From: Candidatus Thiodiazotropha sp.
Lineage (GTDB): Bacteria; Pseudomonadota; Gammaproteobacteria; Chromatiales; Chromatiaceae
DNA: 60,228 bases
Direction: 5' to 3'
NCBI GenBank assembly: GCA_023838465.1
Contig: JAIVEQ010000025.1
Location: 1-60,228, forward strand
A model generated the notes under the pieces. That model did no database searches, had not been told where the DNA came from, and saw only the letters and a list, made by a program, of their open reading frames with translations. The stretch's first letter is position 1, and each line of letters starts with the position of its first letter. Of this stretch, positions 9,901 to 19,536 are shown one piece after another. The translations under genes were made by a program, and so were the position numbers.

Positions 9901-12900
9901 ACACAGGGGGTTAGTCACTTTACAAAAGATGATGACTGGACCACTAATAACCCTAACCAATTGTTTGCCTATGCCGCTTATGAAACTGTTTACAAGGAGA
10001 ATATGGGGGATAACACTGTCGTTGGTGGTTTGGGCAATGATGTGCTTCAGGGCAGCGGAAGGACGACCTATATTTTTAATCTGGGTGACGGGCAGGACAC
10101 GATTATCAATAACAATTTCAATGTTGGAGACAATCGGGTGTTGTTCAGTGAGGGTATTACCGCTTCATCGGTTTCTTTCGAACGCCATGGGACGGATCTG
10201 GTGGTGCTGTATGGAGGTGAAAACGACAGGATCACCATCAGTGGGTGGTTTGTGCCGGTCTACGATCCGGGCAGTACAGAACATAACACTTACAGAGGGA
10301 AGATCGACTATTTTGAGTTTGTCGATGGCAGTCGTATCACAGGCACACAAGCCGAGTCGGGCCTGGCGACGGATGATGGTCTACCTGGAGAGGATACACC
10401 CTCACAGCCAGAAGAAGGTGTCACTCTTGTTGGTGACGAATGGTACGATGAACTAAGAGGTGGTGCGGGCGATGATGACCTATATGGAGCCGGCAATCAT
10501 GATGCTTTATTCGGTGAAGCGGGTGATGATACCTTGCGAGGCGGTACCGGCAACGATACGCTGATCGGTGGTGAAGGTAGCGATACCTACCTATTCGAGA
10601 GACGTGACGGAGTTACCTTCATTAATAACATAGACAAAGACGGTGGCAGGGATGTATTGCGCTTTCTCGAAGGCATTTCTCCGGCTGATATCAGGTTGGT
10701 TCGGGATAGAACTAACTTACAGTTAACCCGGCTGGGTAGCGGGGATGTCATTACCGTGATCAGCTACTTTCAGAACGAAGGCGTCAATGAGTTTGCACTA
10801 CACGCAATCGAGTTCTCGGACGGTACAAGCTGGGCCTATGAAGATGTCCTTATTCACTTGACTCTTGGTACATCAGAGGCGGATGCACTTTACGGGGATT
10901 CAGGTGGGGATGTACTGGATGGTCTTGCTGGTAACGATACACTTTATGGCGCAGCTGGCGGTGACAATCTCACCGGTGGTGAGGGCAATGACAGTCTGTA
11001 TGGACAGGACGGCAATGACGCCCTGATGGGCGGCACCGGTGATGACACCCTATACGGTGGTGCAGGTGATGACAGCCTGAACGGTGGGGATGGCAACGAT
11101 ACGCTCTTTGGCGGCCTGGGTAACGACAACCTGCTGGGCGGTGCCGGCGATGATGATTACGGCTACAGTATCGGTCACGGCATGGATGTCATCGACAATG
11201 CGGGGGGTGGCCTAGACACCCTCTCGTTTATGGATGTGAGCACGGAGCGCCTCAGCTTCAGCCAAGACGGCGATGATCTGGTGGTGCTGGTGGATGGCGA
11301 CCTCGACCAGTCAGTTCGGGTGACGAATCACTTTCTTGGCGGGGATGCAGCGATAGATGCCATCCAACCGAGTGACGGAGCTGAAATCTTGGCCACCGAT
11401 ATCTCCACCCTGTTAACACCGCTGCTCGATGCCGATAACGGTTCCGACAATACCCCGCCGGTGGATAGTGATGACAGGGGCGATACTACTCCACCCGATA
11501 CCGGCGGCGATACCGGCTCGGACACAACGATACCGGATACCGGTGGCGATACGACAGATACGGTGACGCCACCCCAGCCGGGTGGTGATGACTCACTCAT
11601 CGGCACCGATGCCGACGAGACCCTGATTGCCGGCACGGGGAATGACACACTAAGCGGCGGTCTTGGCAACGATCGCCTCTTAGGCGGTGAGGGAGACGAT
11701 ACCTACATCTACACCGGCGGCCAGGACACCCTTGAAGAGACAGCGGGCACCGATCGGCTGTGTTTTGAAAACGGCATTACCTTCAATCAAGTCGCCTCCG
11801 GTCTGCTCAAGTCTGGCGATGACCTGGTGCTGAGGGTCGATGGCGGTCCGGATCAGATCACGTTGCGCAACTTCTTCCTGGGCGGCGAACATTTACTCGA
11901 GACCATCGAGTTCGCCACCGGAGGCTCATTGACTGTAGAGCAGATCTTTGGCGCCTTTGGCCTTTCCAAGCCGGCTGTAATGAGTGACTTTAACCAAACC
12001 ATCGATGGGACATCAGCCAATGACGGTGCATTGACCGGTGGTGATCAGGCCGATTTGATCTTGGGCTACAATGGCGATGACGCTTTGCTTGGCGGTGCTG
12101 GGGGTGATCGGCTTGAAGGGGGTAACGGTGCCGATACGCTCACAGGCGGTACTGACAATGATCAGCTCATCGCTGGCCGGGGCAACGATACCTACATCTT
12201 CAACGCAGGCGATGGTCAGGACATCATCGATAACCGGGGAGGTGGTGTGGATACCTTGCGCTTCGAGGGTATCGATTTCAACCAGGTAGCCAGTGGTCTG
12301 ATGCGATCAGGTGACGATCTGATTCTCCGTGTGAGTGGAGGCAGTGACCAAGTGACCCTGCGAGACTTTTTCAAAGGAGGGGATCATGCTGTCGATCAGA
12401 TTGTATTTTCCAGCGGTGGGGATATCAGCACCGACCAGCTCTTCGGTGTGTTCGGGGTGACCGATCCCGATCCCACCGGCTCTCCCGATTACCCTGGATT
12501 GCCGGATGAACGGAACTACGGCACGTTGACCTTAGGCGATGGGGCCGATGCTTCCTATCTGGCCGGGTCCGACGCAGATTTTATCGATGCGGGAGCGGGG
12601 AACGATCTGCTGACTGGTGGTGTGGGTAACGACTACCTGATAGGTGGTTATGGCAGTGACACCTACTTGATCGGGAGTGCTTCAGGTCATGATATCATCA
12701 ACAACTTCGATGCCGGTGATACAGGGAGTGATACGCTGCGTTTCGAATCGACCGCCATTGAGGATCTCTGGTTCAGCCGTAACGGCAATGACCTGGCGAT
12801 CAACCTGGCTGATACGGATGATCAGGTCACTCTAGCCCATTGGTATGACGCGCCGTCCAATGAGGTGGATAGAATCGAAGCGGCAGGTTCCGTGCTGCTC

Positions 12901-13035
12901 AACAATCAAGTTGATCAGCTGGTGGCGGCCATGGCTTCCTATGATGTGCCTGCAGGGATTGGGAGTGTGATCCCGCAGGATGTGAGGGAGAGTCTTCAGC
13001 CGATTTTAGTTGTAAACTGGCAGGCCATTGCTTAG
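3718..13035 (+). CDS. giant RTX calcium-binding repeat protein, C-terminal part of the interrupted lipase
   Basis: The open frame encodes 3105 aa. Its ATG at 3718 lies inside the 283-bp element, and native sequence resumes at 3907. Residues encoded by about 3907-4360 form a conserved region shared with the upstream paralogue. A pure GD run (4366-4443) follows, and then a long series of RTX nonapeptides of the GGxGxDxLx kind. These blocks alternate about every 600 bp with beta-rich modules ending in motifs such as FSDGTxWD, typical of haemolysin-type calcium-binding-related domains. I count about 12 such modules, for example near 5930, 6530, 8865, 9350 and 10810. A Thr/Pro/Asp-rich linker lies near 11430-11590. 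The C-terminus lacks RTX repeats and fits a type I secretion signal region. No ABC exporter, membrane-fusion or TolC gene is in the window. Only the element-encoded first 63 residues are foreign. Confidence 0.85.
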   Translation: MQSEHPNTASSHLGTDGGVVTSLRCDHVVSVTRTVRGTNRLSKIECLLGLGRLKDITRSKTHLALEAELFVDRTAANPQLKPIYQNLEVESLADLSQAQMSERANNDIAYRYALTHLNPFAITGRESLYDDHNQNDELELYNPATQTGTLTDNYLQDRTYYLRAIMHRNEFDISNLTTSGDGVLFWDADAGQFVSASDPDVVTRVDWNSLIHYRFGGDGDGDGDGDGDGDGDGDGDGDGDGDERNGELAGGTKDDLIYGGGGDDILNGNAGDDYLEGNAGIDHLLGGDGNDELRGGSGDDARIHNSGLFGGIGDDALYGEAGHDTLDGGTGRDLLVGGLGQDHLIGGGGIDNLYGDNRYFDEASNQYVLVDDGVSDRLEGGLGDDLYFAGNGDVINDTDGLGTVCMNVTGSNGDQVYVMLGLNGLYRTDNPNVYEEHNDFYNTTVRYTLNDTTLSVSELGNTANTITIENYSEHRLGLNVGYPAWRDPEHISYWFDWYWQTAYSASDQYNVWWPASVNLFQDAIEMVPRFLPMSWETVYSDSTVNIIEGDDGDNELTGSPEDDRMNGGRGDDILTGDWGDDWLFGFDDNDDLFGDTGDDQLQGGDGDDTLDGGDGADVLFGETGDDTLDGGDGADRLYGGEGSDTLLGGEGDTLTGDEGNDRYVYARGNGNILINNQDTDQQSHDVLQIQQDITPDEIIVSRLTDDLLLILADSGESITIHNYFLDGGTSEYALDLIEFSDGTQWDIDQVKAQVEQGTEGDDHLNGYADADILEGLAGNDTLYGAGGDDTLRGGMGSDVLYGGDDNDHLTGNAGDDRLYGNAGNDSVFGGSGVDELFGGEGNDWLRGNTGDGDILNGGAGNDTYAFDAGDGDTVINNLDVGEGRRDVLRFLEGVDPGDISISRTDYDLHLALAGSGEVVTVTGYFVEEGGGWPYALDAILFTDGTSWDIETVVARTLLGTAEDDTIFGYVGADVIDGLAGNDTLVGGEGDDTLLGGEGNDLLYGGDGDDRLEGNGGNLDRLSGEAGNDYLVGGEGSNTLNGGDGDDTLVCGRGSCIGEAGNDTYIHAAGSGDMAISNDDPDATSVDELILEGIDPSSIFVTRGRQDELVLRYSVNSSAETITLRGYFNQEATTGQAIDRITFSDYEITWDIDYVKAEMQRATEGSDTLYCYDEGNTLHGLAGNDNLFGAAGDDQLFGDAGRDHIEGAAGNDSLDGGADNDSLDGGDGADTLAGGTGDDSMVGGRGADRYLFNLGDGHDTISEHNVTGMMSVNRLVFGEGISGESLRFTNANNDGLCIVLPGGNASVTLNSYFSALPYHDEIEVVLADGTVISREEITAQTSQFTDLDDVYHGTDSADNVHLLQGNDTAYGGSGDDVLFGDEGDDGLYGETGNDQLNGGPGNDNLHGDEGDDQLSGGDGVDVVFGGAGNDTLRGGTGVDDALIDGAGSDTYLFGLGDGNTTINNNDAGSGRDDRLRFLAGIEANDVSVSRNSNDLWLTLQSSGEVVTVTNYFLSEDRGLNTVEFADLGSWTREDILAMAIQGTEGDDTLIAYSGGSVIDGRGGNDTIDGAEGDDHLSGGGGNDRITGADGNDILDGGAGDDVIFSDGGDDQVTGGEGDDILYGSGGDDVLDGGAGSNRLIGMAGNDTYRIGLDAGENLIRNMDSVAESYERIVFEEGVSPQMVQILRSGSSLVIEMSGSVTTVEAFFHSRDTTIDALEFHDGTIWSAEDVRSMLFDGNDSDQVIVGYETDDLIDGGGGNDTLNGLEGDDELHGGIGDDTLNGGGDNDILVGGVGTDRLEGGFGNDIYRFHSGDGQDSVYNADGADQITFVDVSSTDVTARRLGDDLLIANINNNDSVTVVDQFNGGDRAPTTNSISQIDFADGITWDVADMASQVIIGTTVGDAIQGFNNAETIEAQGGNDDVLAYGGDDLVTGGLGDDFLLGGEGDDLLIGGSDNDFLFGQEGSDHLEGGVGNDFLFGYHQFPYFYQMTDLRELLAEENYSWETWNQPYWTDETRAEYDVLHGGEGSDVVVGAGELYGGAGNDRLLGSGTLYGEVGDDLIITQGVSHFTKDDDWTTNNPNQLFAYAAYETVYKENMGDNTVVGGLGNDVLQGSGRTTYIFNLGDGQDTIINNNFNVGDNRVLFSEGITASSVSFERHGTDLVVLYGGENDRITISGWFVPVYDPGSTEHNTYRGKIDYFEFVDGSRITGTQAESGLATDDGLPGEDTPSQPEEGVTLVGDEWYDELRGGAGDDDLYGAGNHDALFGEAGDDTLRGGTGNDTLIGGEGSDTYLFERRDGVTFINNIDKDGGRDVLRFLEGISPADIRLVRDRTNLQLTRLGSGDVITVISYFQNEGVNEFALHAIEFSDGTSWAYEDVLIHLTLGTSEADALYGDSGGDVLDGLAGNDTLYGAAGGDNLTGGEGNDSLYGQDGNDALMGGTGDDTLYGGAGDDSLNGGDGNDTLFGGLGNDNLLGGAGDDDYGYSIGHGMDVIDNAGGGLDTLSFMDVSTERLSFSQDGDDLVVLVDGDLDQSVRVTNHFLGGDAAIDAIQPSDGAEILATDISTLLTPLLDADNGSDNTPPVDSDDRGDTTPPDTGGDTGSDTTIPDTGGDTTDTVTPPQPGGDDSLIGTDADETLIAGTGNDTLSGGLGNDRLLGGEGDDTYIYTGGQDTLEETAGTDRLCFENGITFNQVASGLLKSGDDLVLRVDGGPDQITLRNFFLGGEHLLETIEFATGGSLTVEQIFGAFGLSKPAVMSDFNQTIDGTSANDGALTGGDQADLILGYNGDDALLGGAGGDRLEGGNGADTLTGGTDNDQLIAGRGNDTYIFNAGDGQDIIDNRGGGVDTLRFEGIDFNQVASGLMRSGDDLILRVSGGSDQVTLRDFFKGGDHAVDQIVFSSGGDISTDQLFGVFGVTDPDPTGSPDYPGLPDERNYGTLTLGDGADASYLAGSDADFIDAGAGNDLLTGGVGNDYLIGGYGSDTYLIGSASGHDIINNFDAGDTGSDTLRFESTAIEDLWFSRNGNDLAINLADTDDQVTLAHWYDAPSNEVDRIEAAGSVLLNNQVDQLVAAMASYDVPAGIGSVIPQDVRESLQPILVVNWQAIA
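4366..4443 (+). repeat. 13 perfect tandem copies of the hexanucleotide ggcgat
   Basis: Thirteen uninterrupted ggcgat units encode Gly-Asp repeats at the junction between the lipase-associated region and the first RTX block. Because the unit is six bases, slippage changes the protein length without shifting the frame. Confidence 0.95.
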
Positions 13036-13084
13036 CCTTATCGAATGGAGGGAGTGATGATACGCGCTCCCTATTATCTGTGTG

Positions 13085-13217
13085 TCCGCAAATGAACACA
13101 CATAAATGCACGTGTTGATCTGTACCGATATGAAGGGAGTATGGGTCAGGTCAGCAGAGCATCACCCTATCGAGGGTCGACTAAATAACATTTGCGTTTA
13201 TTCGCGTTCATTTGCGG
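13085..13217. repeat. imperfect inverted repeat between the RTX gene and metG
   Basis: The arm tccgcaaatgaac at 13085 is matched by gttcatttgcgga ending at 13217. The match continues imperfectly for about 25 bases per arm, with roughly 80 bases between the arms. It lies in the 206-bp gap between two convergent genes and could be a dispersed intergenic repeat or a stem for transcript ends. There is no T-run. Confidence 0.45.
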
Positions 13218-13241
13218 ACCAAATAATCCATAGAAGGAGTG

Positions 13242-15290
13242 CTACTTGACCCGCATTCCCGGTAAAGCCCCCTCATCGGGATTGAGGATGAAAAGCTCCT
13301 TGCCGCCAGGCCCTGCCGCCAGTACCATGCCTTCTGAAACACCAAAACGCATTTTGCGTGGGGCCAGATTAGCCACCATTACAGTCAGTTTTCCCTCCAA
13401 ATCTTCAGGCGCATAGGCCGATTTGATGCCGGCAAAGACGTTACGGGTTTCTCCATCCAGGTCGAGGGTCAGTTGCAGCAGCTTGTCTGCACCATCCACA
13501 TGCTCGGCCTTGACGATACGTGCGATACGCAGGTCGAGTTTGGCAAAATCGTCAAACTGAATGGTCTCGCCGATTGGCTCCTTGGCCAAAGCGGAATCGG
13601 TGGCTGGTTTGGTTTCAGCAGCAGCTGACTGAGCAGCTAAATCTTCTTTGGAGTGTTCCAGCATCGACTCAACCTGTTTCGGTTCGACGCGGGTCATCAG
13701 TGGCTTGAATTTGCCAATGGTGTGTCTGTTGATTGGGGTTGCGAGAGCATCCCAAGTGAGCGGCTCTATCTGCAGAAATTTCTCTGCTGCATCGGCGGTA
13801 GCAGGGAGTATCGGTCGTAGGTAACCGATTAATACGCGAAACAGGTTAATCCCCATGGAGCAGATAGCCTGTAGTGCCTGTTCTTCACCCGCCTGTTTGG
13901 CGACCACCCAGGGCTTCATCTCATCGATGTACTGGTTGGCTCGGTCCGCCAGGGCCATGATCTCACGTACAGCGCGACTGAATTCGCGTTTCTCGTAGTG
14001 TTCAGCGATTCTGTCACCGGCCTGTGCAAAATCATCAAACAGCGCCTGCTCCAAAATGGCTTCGGAGAGTTTGCCGTCGAAACGTTTACTGATGAAACCG
14101 GCGCAACGGCTTGCGATATTGACCACTTTGCCAACTAGGTCGCTATTGACCCGCTGAGTGAAATCCTCCAGATTGAGGTCGATGTCATCCACGCCGGCAC
14201 CCAGTTTGGCTGCGAAATAGTAGCGCAGGTATTCCGGATTCAGATGGTCCAGATAGGTGCGCGCCTTGATGAAGGTGCCGCGTGATTTGGACATCTTGGC
14301 GCCATCCACGGTGAGAAAACCATGAGTGAATATCGCATTTGGTGTGCGATAACCGGCACCATGCAGCATGGCAGGCCAGAACAGGGTGTGGAAGTAGATG
14401 ATGTCTTTACCGATAAAATGATAGAGCTCGGCATCGGAATCGGGTGCCCAGAAGTGATCAAATTCCAATCCATCGGTGTTATCACAGAGGTGCTTGAAAC
14501 TGGCCATGTAGCCAATAGGCGCATCAAGCCAGACATAGAAATATTTACCTGGGTGGTCAGGAATCTCAAAGCCGAAGTAGGGTGCATCGCGGGAGATATC
14601 CCACTCCTGTAGCCCTGTCTCGAACCATTCGTCGAGCTTGTTAGCGACTTCGGTTTGCAGGTGACCGCTACGGGTCCATGTTCGCAATAGGGTTTCGAAA
14701 TCGGCCAGCTTGAAAAAATAGTGGTCTGACTCCCGCTGTTCCGGGGTTGCACCGGAGACGGCTGAGACCGGGTTTTTCAGTTCAGCCGGGGAATAGCTTG
14801 CACCGCAGACTTCGCAATTGTCGCCATACTGATCTTCAGCGCCACATTTGGGGCAGGTTCCTTTGATAAAACGATCCGGCAGGAACATCTGCTCAACTGG
14901 ATCGTAGGCCTGGGTAATGGTGCGTTTGGCAATGTGCCCCGCGTCCCTGTTACGCTCATAAATGGTATTTGAGAACCACTGATTTTCAGCTGAATGGGTC
15001 GAATGGTAGTTGTCGAAACCGACCTGAAATGCTGCAAAATCAGCCCGGTGTTCCTTGGCCACGCGGGCAATCAGCTGTTCCGGTTCGATCCCTTCCTGGC
15101 GTGCACGCAACATGATTGGTGTGCCGTGAGCGTCGTCTGCACAGACATAGATACACTGGTGGCCGCGCATCTTCTGGAAGCGTACCCAAATGTCGGTTTG
15201 TATGTATTCGACCAGATGACCGATATGGATAGGGCCATTGGCGTAGGGGAGGGCGCTGGTGACGAGAATATTTCGCGGTTTGTTGTTCAT
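13242..15290 (-). CDS. metG: methionyl-tRNA synthetase
   Basis: This enzyme charges tRNA-Met with methionine in the cytoplasm. The 682-aa length matches the long enterobacterial type (about 677). The class I HIGH motif is in the first 30 residues (PIHIGHL) and KMSKS is near the middle. The zinc knuckle shows as CPKCG and CEVCG. The C-terminal 100 residues (from about [11 protein letters not shown]) form the tRNA-binding OB-fold extension of dimeric enzymes. A 50-residue Ala/Glu-rich linker joins the two parts. The gene stands alone on the minus strand, convergent with the RTX gene, and appears intact. Confidence 0.97.
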   Translation of the reverse strand: MNNKPRNILVTSALPYANGPIHIGHLVEYIQTDIWVRFQKMRGHQCIYVCADDAHGTPIMLRARQEGIEPEQLIARVAKEHRADFAAFQVGFDNYHSTHSAENQWFSNTIYERNRDAGHIAKRTITQAYDPVEQMFLPDRFIKGTCPKCGAEDQYGDNCEVCGASYSPAELKNPVSAVSGATPEQRESDHYFFKLADFETLLRTWTRSGHLQTEVANKLDEWFETGLQEWDISRDAPYFGFEIPDHPGKYFYVWLDAPIGYMASFKHLCDNTDGLEFDHFWAPDSDAELYHFIGKDIIYFHTLFWPAMLHGAGYRTPNAIFTHGFLTVDGAKMSKSRGTFIKARTYLDHLNPEYLRYYFAAKLGAGVDDIDLNLEDFTQRVNSDLVGKVVNIASRCAGFISKRFDGKLSEAILEQALFDDFAQAGDRIAEHYEKREFSRAVREIMALADRANQYIDEMKPWVVAKQAGEEQALQAICSMGINLFRVLIGYLRPILPATADAAEKFLQIEPLTWDALATPINRHTIGKFKPLMTRVEPKQVESMLEHSKEDLAAQSAAAETKPATDSALAKEPIGETIQFDDFAKLDLRIARIVKAEHVDGADKLLQLTLDLDGETRNVFAGIKSAYAPEDLEGKLTVMVANLAPRKMRFGVSEGMVLAAGPGGKELFILNPDEGALPGMRVK

Positions 15291-15999
15291 GTCGTTTGCG
15301 ATGCTGGTTAAGTCTTGTGTGCAGGCTTTATGGCCCGTAAAAAGGATCGATTATCGCATATCCGAGTGGGCAGGGGTAAGCCTAACCTAGGTTCGGGTTG
15401 GTATGTGTAAGCGAGTGCACTGAAATGATGCTGATGGGCAATTTTTCTTGTATGTGGTCCCTCCATAGGGACACAACCAAAACTGGATTTTATGGGTTTT
15501 AACTAGACTCAAAATGACTATTTTAGGATTTGCTCGACAATCTAACAGGTATTTCTGGATTCGCCATGGATAGCCATATTTTCCACATTCAGTCATTATT
15601 GGATTTACAAGCATAAGATCTCAATTCGGCCAGAAGCAGACACTTACTAGGCAGAACAACAACAGCTGGTGTGGGCCTATTCCAGAGACTTAATAAATTT
15701 CCTCTATCGGCAGGAATTGGGACAAACTCGTCATTAGGGTATGGGAAAAGATACCTTTATGTAGCAGATATTATTCATATACCCAATGTTCAGCATTTGA
15801 TGTCTTTTCCTGTAGCTTGAAATCAAGGCCACTCGATTCCAGTTTGGAATGATCCAGCAGATCGTGCTTTTACGAGTAGTTCAAAAGAATCGTAATGGCT
15901 TGGAAATGGCAGAAAAAATGGGATGAAGCCTTTTTGACCTCATCCCATTTCTAATCCACCGACAAATTGACCACCAACTGCCGGGAATTCTAACGGGAC
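15291..15999. other. 709-bp gap without a recognisable gene
   Basis: This stretch holds the metG upstream region. A 75-codon minus-strand frame (15387-15614) lacks any recognisable family and has unlikely composition, so I do not call it. The AT-rich stretch 15620-15950 shows no convincing frame, RNA or repeat. Confidence 0.5.
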
Positions 16000-16563
16000 T
16001 TACTTATGCTTTGCAGCATGTTCAACCCGCATCCTCTTCTCCTCTTCTAGGATGGTATTGACTGCGGTCTTCAGCGGTGCCCAACCATACCAGTGCATAT
16101 AGTCGTTACTGACGTGGAAGGCGCCCTGGAAAGTGCGTTGCCTGTACTCGAGCATAATCAGATAGAGTTCTTGCTCGATCTTGGTTTTGGCATCGTAATA
16201 CTGCAGTAGGTCGGGAGCATATTTCCAGCCTTCAGGTTTCTTAAGAATGCCGTCTTTGTAAAGCCCCTGTACAGCCTGAATTGCCTTGGCGAATTCATGG
16301 TCAGCTGCTTTGATGATCTCGTCAGAGGCCTTCATATGCATGTCCACAAAGCCTTTGGCGTGGCACTTGTTGCAATTCTCCTTCATCGCCTTGCGGATTT
16401 GGTTGAACTCATCCGGACCACGGGCTGCTTGGGCCTGGACAACGATCGCTGAGCGCCAAGGAAGGCTGAAAGCCGAGGCGGTTAGTCCCCGGTAGGCGTG
16501 AGGCGAGACTGTAGACCCGTCGTGCCTTGCGCCAGAGGGGATGCAAAGCGAGCATCCGAACAC
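16000..16563 (-). pseudogene. C-terminal fragment of the interrupted octaheme HAO-like cytochrome
   Basis: The native part is 16000-16446 (148 residues); the first 39 codons, from the ATG at 16563, come from the antisense strand of the 283-bp element. The fragment has the eighth heme-binding motif, CNKCH, followed by a helical C-terminal domain with aromatic residues (DYMHWYGW), as in hydroxylamine oxidoreductase-type octaheme cytochromes. Alone it has no signal peptide, so it could not receive heme in the periplasm. Joined directly to the N-terminal fragment, it reads RFVE-IVVQAQAARG without a frame break, giving a protein of about 480 aa. Confidence 0.8.
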
Positions 16564-16729
16564 GGCGTCCAGTCATTTGGGAACTGACGGCGGAGTGGTC
16601 ACGAGCTTGCGATGTGATCACGTAGTGTCAGTGACCAGGACCGTCCGGGGCACTAATAGGTTGTCAAAGATCGAGTGTCTTTTAGGCCTGGGACGCCTAA
16701 AAGACATCACGAGATCGAAGACTCACTTG
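16447..16729 (+). mobile_element. 283-bp structured insertion element, copy B (in HAO-like gene, antisense)
   Basis: This copy appears identical to 3624-3906. Its host gene is on the minus strand, so it lies antisense to it. The flanks are acgat on the left and ctctac on the right, and the other copy has tccat and gccctc. There is no duplication of host bases. Excision would restore the cytochrome frame (gta gag atc gtt). The 11-bp hairpin of this copy is at 16677-16705. Confidence 0.85.
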
Positions 16730-17725
16730 CTCTACAAAACGCTCAGTCGGTTGTAGGCTGGCATCCAATACGCCCGCGGCCTGCAGGATAAGGGCGCGGT
16801 CGAAGGTCCATTGAGGGTCATCGTCCAGATCCATATAGTTGCCGGAAGGCAGAGCGGCAGCCAAATTGGTCAAGGGCTCCTTGAGTGAAGGTGCCACATC
16901 GATCAACGCCAATACATTCTCTTTGATCGGGATGCGCAGTCCAAGAAAACCCCAAGGTGTTCTAACCTCATGGTCACCCTCCATCAGGTGACAGGTCTGA
17001 CAGGTCGGTGCCCGCTCACCCTCTTCGTGTCCCTCGATGCCCCAAACGATACCGTGCTTGGATGAAGTGTACATCTCCCATTGAGGATGATCGAAGCCCA
17101 TGTGGCAATTCGAGCAGGCACGGGGATCAGCAGCCTCTGAAGCCTTGAAGCTGTGACGTGTGTGGCAGGCATCGCATTGAGCGTTGCCATAACGATACTT
17201 GGAGGCCTCTTTGCCGCCATCACTCTTGGGTGTCGCCTCCATGTTGCCATCAGTAACCCCCATTAAACCCTTTTCACCGATCTTGTGGCAGCCGGAGCAG
17301 CCACGGTAGCCTTGCTGTGTAATGGCACCTGGCTGGCCGTGCCAGGCAATCTGTGACTTCATCACCAGCCATCCTAAGTTGTGTTTGCCGTTCTTGTGCT
17401 GTTTCATCTGTTTTTTGTGGCATTCACCACAAGTCTCAGCGGTGGGCATTTCCGCCTTGGCATAGTCATCCATGGTCTTGTGATTAGTGCCGTGGCAGTC
17501 GTGACAGCGGACCTCGTCTTCCACCTTCTTGGGATTGGCATGTGGGCTGTCGAGATGTTGTTTCACAATTCCAGGATTGATAGTGACATGACAACCCGCA
17601 CAATCTTTGTGTGCCATTTGTTCTTCGTCGAGCGTTTTCTTTGCCGAATCAGCGATGGAGCCTGTGTGCCATAACAGCATCAGGGCTGCGATAGTTGTGG
17701 ATGCAAGCAGTTGATGAAGTTTCAC
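16697..17725 (-). pseudogene. N-terminal fragment of the interrupted octaheme HAO-like cytochrome c
   Basis: A cleavable signal peptide (about residues 1-25) is followed by seven CXXCH heme motifs: CAGCH, CHDCH, CGECH, CSGCH, CDACH, CSNCH and CQTCH. The eighth is in the downstream fragment. Eight c-type hemes with this spacing and C-terminal domain mark the hydroxylamine oxidoreductase family, which includes nitrifier HAO and the HAO-like reductases of non-nitrifiers. Native sequence ends at 16730, after residue 332. The last 10 residues and the stop come from the 283-bp element. No cytochrome c554 or cM552 partner lies beside it, so ammonia oxidation is unlikely. A role in hydroxylamine, NO or nitrite conversion is possible but not shown. 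The interruption should abolish function. Confidence 0.85.
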
Positions 17726-18189
17726 TTCAATTTCCCCCTTTTCTAGGTGATACCTGACACACTACACAGGGAGGCACCGTTAAGAATCTTTACTCTTAAT
17801 GTGCTGTCAAATCGTGGCAGCCAATGTACAGCAGAATAAAGGAGTTAGAAAAGAAACAGATATCAAATACAGCAGATATCACATGGTCTTTCTCTTATTG
17901 CTTTGTAAATGTACTTATTTTTGTGGGGTTAATGCCATGATGAAGATCAATTAAATATAAATGAAGACATCCGTGCTTCCTTATCCGTTGCACATCAGCT
18001 CAATGACCGCTTCGGTCACAATTCTGAGGAATAGAACGAATATTGTGAGTTTTTGGCTTTAATATTCACCTGAAGTGCTCAGACTGACTGGAGCGCTCAC
18101 TATAGAGGTAGTAGAGTTTTCAATTTTAATAACGCCACGTCGATCACTCCTGTTTACTCCTGCAAAACCTCGATGCAGGTAGAGTTGTA
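17726..18189. other. 464-bp gap upstream of the HAO-like gene
   Basis: This stretch holds the promoter region of the cytochrome gene. A small inverted repeat ttaaga-N8-tcttaa lies near 17780 and might be a regulator site, but I cannot name one. No coding frame with recognisable content is visible towards the IS21-like remnant. Confidence 0.45.
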
Positions 18190-18252
18190 CGTGGGTCAAA
18201 ATTCGATGCAAATTATACGGCTAGGTGGGTCAATTATGGGTGCAATTCAACA
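18190..18252 (-). mobile_element. solo terminus of an IS21-family element
   Basis: Read on the minus strand, the sequence begins tgttgaattgcacccataat and continues with tgacccacc. A related motif, gcatcgaattttgacccacg, follows about 40 bases in. Terminal TGTTGA with internally repeated (G)CAnnnAA-TTGACCCAC units is typical of IS21-family ends. No istA or istB gene and no second end are present, so it is a remnant directly beside the first attC-like site. The call is from remembered end patterns. Confidence 0.5.
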
Positions 18253-18262
18253 GGTGTCGCAG

Positions 18263-18329
18263 GCCTAACAAGAAAAGGCATCCTACAAAGCAGGACAAGC
18301 CTGGTTTTCGGCTGCTTTAAACGTTATGC
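18263..18329 (+). other. attC-like recombination site a
   Basis: The site starts with GCCTAAC, which fits the attC R'' consensus RYYYAAC, and ends with GTTATGC as the R' core. These outer boxes are complementary with one mismatch. An inner AAAGCAG/CTGCTTT pair can form the stem. It is the weakest of the three sites, but its R' box defines the 5' end of the next cassette, whose own attC begins with the exact complement GCATAAC. Confidence 0.6.
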
Positions 18330-18351
18330 ATAAAAAAGGAAGATAAAGAGT

Positions 18352-18633
18352 ATGAGCCAAGAAAAGGAGTACCAGAATGGAAAGAATCAATTTCAAGATC
18401 AGATAAACGATCCTGTTGGTTTGATTTCCAATTCTGTATGAAGGGGCATCGGCTTTATAGGAGTTAACGCACTTATTTGGGTTCCTGCAGTTTACTTTTA
18501 TGAGTTGCTTCCTGAAGCAGTGCGCTTGGTGGCTACTCCGAATATGGTTGTGTTTTTTGGCTTTATTATTGGTGCGCTGGTATACGTTATTGTGAGCAAG
18601 TTTGTTAGACAGGTTAGTAAAAGAAAGGACTAG
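18352..18633 (+). pseudogene. cassette gene for a small membrane protein, with an in-frame TGA
   Basis: From the ATG at 18352 the frame reads MSQEKEYQNGKNQF and meets TGA at 18439-18441 (codon 30). It stays open to the TAG at 18631. The second part has two hydrophobic helices (around WVPAVYFYELL and MVVFFGFIIGALVYVIV) and a basic tail. Ignoring the stop, this is a 93-residue membrane protein of a size typical for integron cassettes. I recognise no family. No selenocysteine element is apparent, so a nonsense mutation is most likely. The gene lies fully between attC-like sites a and b. Confidence 0.6.
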
Positions 18634-18642
18634 ATTTAATAT

Positions 18643-18725
18643 GCATAACAAGCAGGTAAAGTTCGCTCCCGTTGGTCGCTGTGACCTCCGCTTCGCTACG
18701 GCCACTTACCTAAAACGTTAAATGC
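18643..18725 (+). other. attC-like recombination site b
   Basis: The outer boxes are GCATAAC (18643-18649) and GTTAAATGC (18717-18725). The inner arms AGGTAA and TTACCT form the stem, and a central imperfect palindrome (cgcttcgctacggcc) lies between them. The left box is the exact complement of the cassette's own first bases (GTTATGC at 18323). That is the hallmark of a real cassette-attC unit. Confidence 0.75.
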
Positions 18726-18755
18726 AAAAATGATCATTTGGAGAAACCAAGAATC

Positions 18756-19178
18756 ATGATTAAACCTCTTTTAATTGATCATATAGTGTTACGTACAGAT
18801 CTCTACGAAGATCTTATAGAGTTTTACCAAAATGTACTCGGATGTGCTGTCGAACGTGAAACCGCAAAAGAATTTGGTCTTACTCAATTAAGAGCTGGTA
18901 GTTCATTAATCGATATTGTGGATGTAAATGGAGAAATAGGTAAAAATGGTGGGGCCGCACCGTCAGATACAGGAAAAAACGTTGATCATTTTTGTATTCA
19001 AATAGAACCTCTAGGAGAAGAAGAACTAGTTCTGTATTTAGAAGGCAAAGGTGTTGAGTGTGGGAAGTTTCAAGATAGATACGGGGCGACAGGCAAAGGG
19101 CGTTCAATCTACATTAAAGATTTAGCAGGCAATACTGTCGAGCTAAGGGCAATTGCAGATAAGGCATTTAACAAGTAG
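18756..19178 (+). CDS. VOC-superfamily protein (glyoxalase/bleomycin-resistance fold), integron cassette gene
   Basis: The 140-aa product starts at the ATG at 18756 (an in-frame TTG at 18738 is less likely). The N-terminus DHIVLRTDLYEDLIEFYQNV and the C-terminal IKDLAGNTVELR are the classic paired beta-alpha-beta-beta-beta half-motifs of the vicinal oxygen chelate fold. Candidate metal ligands are His10 (DHIVLR), the His of VDHFCI and the Glu of NTVELR. The substrate is unknown. Members include glyoxalases, dioxygenases and antibiotic-binding proteins, and they are frequent in integron cassettes. The stop codon lies inside attC-like site c, as is usual for tightly packed cassettes. Confidence 0.85.
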   Translation: MIKPLLIDHIVLRTDLYEDLIEFYQNVLGCAVERETAKEFGLTQLRAGSSLIDIVDVNGEIGKNGGAAPSDTGKNVDHFCIQIEPLGEEELVLYLEGKGVECGKFQDRYGATGKGRSIYIKDLAGNTVELRAIADKAFNK

Positions 19179-19238
19179 CTCCACCGGGCAAAATACTCGC
19201 TATGCTCGCATTTTTTCGGTGAGCTAGGCGTTGTCCGC
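19164..19238 (+). other. attC-like recombination site c
   Basis: The left box GCATTTAAC is the exact complement of the VOC cassette's first bases GTTAAATGC (18717-18725). The right box is GTTGTCCGC. The inner arms TAGCTCCACCG and CGGTGAGCTA pair with one unpaired C, which matches the extrahelical bases typical of attC stems. The next cassette seems lost, because no GCGGACAAC box follows. Confidence 0.75.
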
Positions 19239-19536
19239 TTTGGGGGCAGGCAGAAGATCGTCTTAATGACTGCTTTGGTCGCTTAGCGGAAGCGAGCGCG
19301 AGTCCTTATCTGAGGCAAATCTCGCCAACCGATGGCTACTTTCACCTCGGTGAATCCTGCTTTAACGGTGGACAGATGATATTGGCCCAGATATCGGCAA
19401 ATCCTGAGATAGAGGATCGGATTTCTATCAAATCTGGCAATAGCCATCACCTCAATATGATTTCCTGTGTGCAATTCAGGCATAAGCTATTGATATTCAA
19501 TAAAGACAAATATCGTTGATTATGTGAATTTATGCA
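19239..19536. other. 298-bp gap after the attC array
   Basis: A 66-codon minus-strand frame (19283-19483) has no recognisable family and I do not call it. The stretch may be remains of a further cassette whose attC was lost. Confidence 0.4.

Noticed and set aside
4366..12700. CRISPR array or other DNA repeat cluster
   Set aside because: The repeats are coding: RTX nonapeptides and a Gly-Asp hexanucleotide run. There is no fixed repeat-spacer pattern and no cas gene.
13036..13241. Type I secretion genes next to the RTX gene
   Set aside because: No ABC exporter, membrane-fusion or TolC gene is visible around the RTX locus. The apparatus must be elsewhere, and the gap contains only an inverted repeat.
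15387..15614. 75-aa minus-strand gene
   Set aside because: No recognisable family, poor composition and no convincing ribosome site.
18439..18441. Selenocysteine codon in the cassette gene
   Set aside because: No SECIS-like hairpin was recognised immediately downstream, and the protein type has no known selenoprotein relatives. A nonsense mutation is simpler.
18283..18705. 140-aa minus-strand gene
   Set aside because: It is the complement of the attC-flanked plus-strand cassette gene. Its composition is unlikely and it overlaps two attC-like sites.
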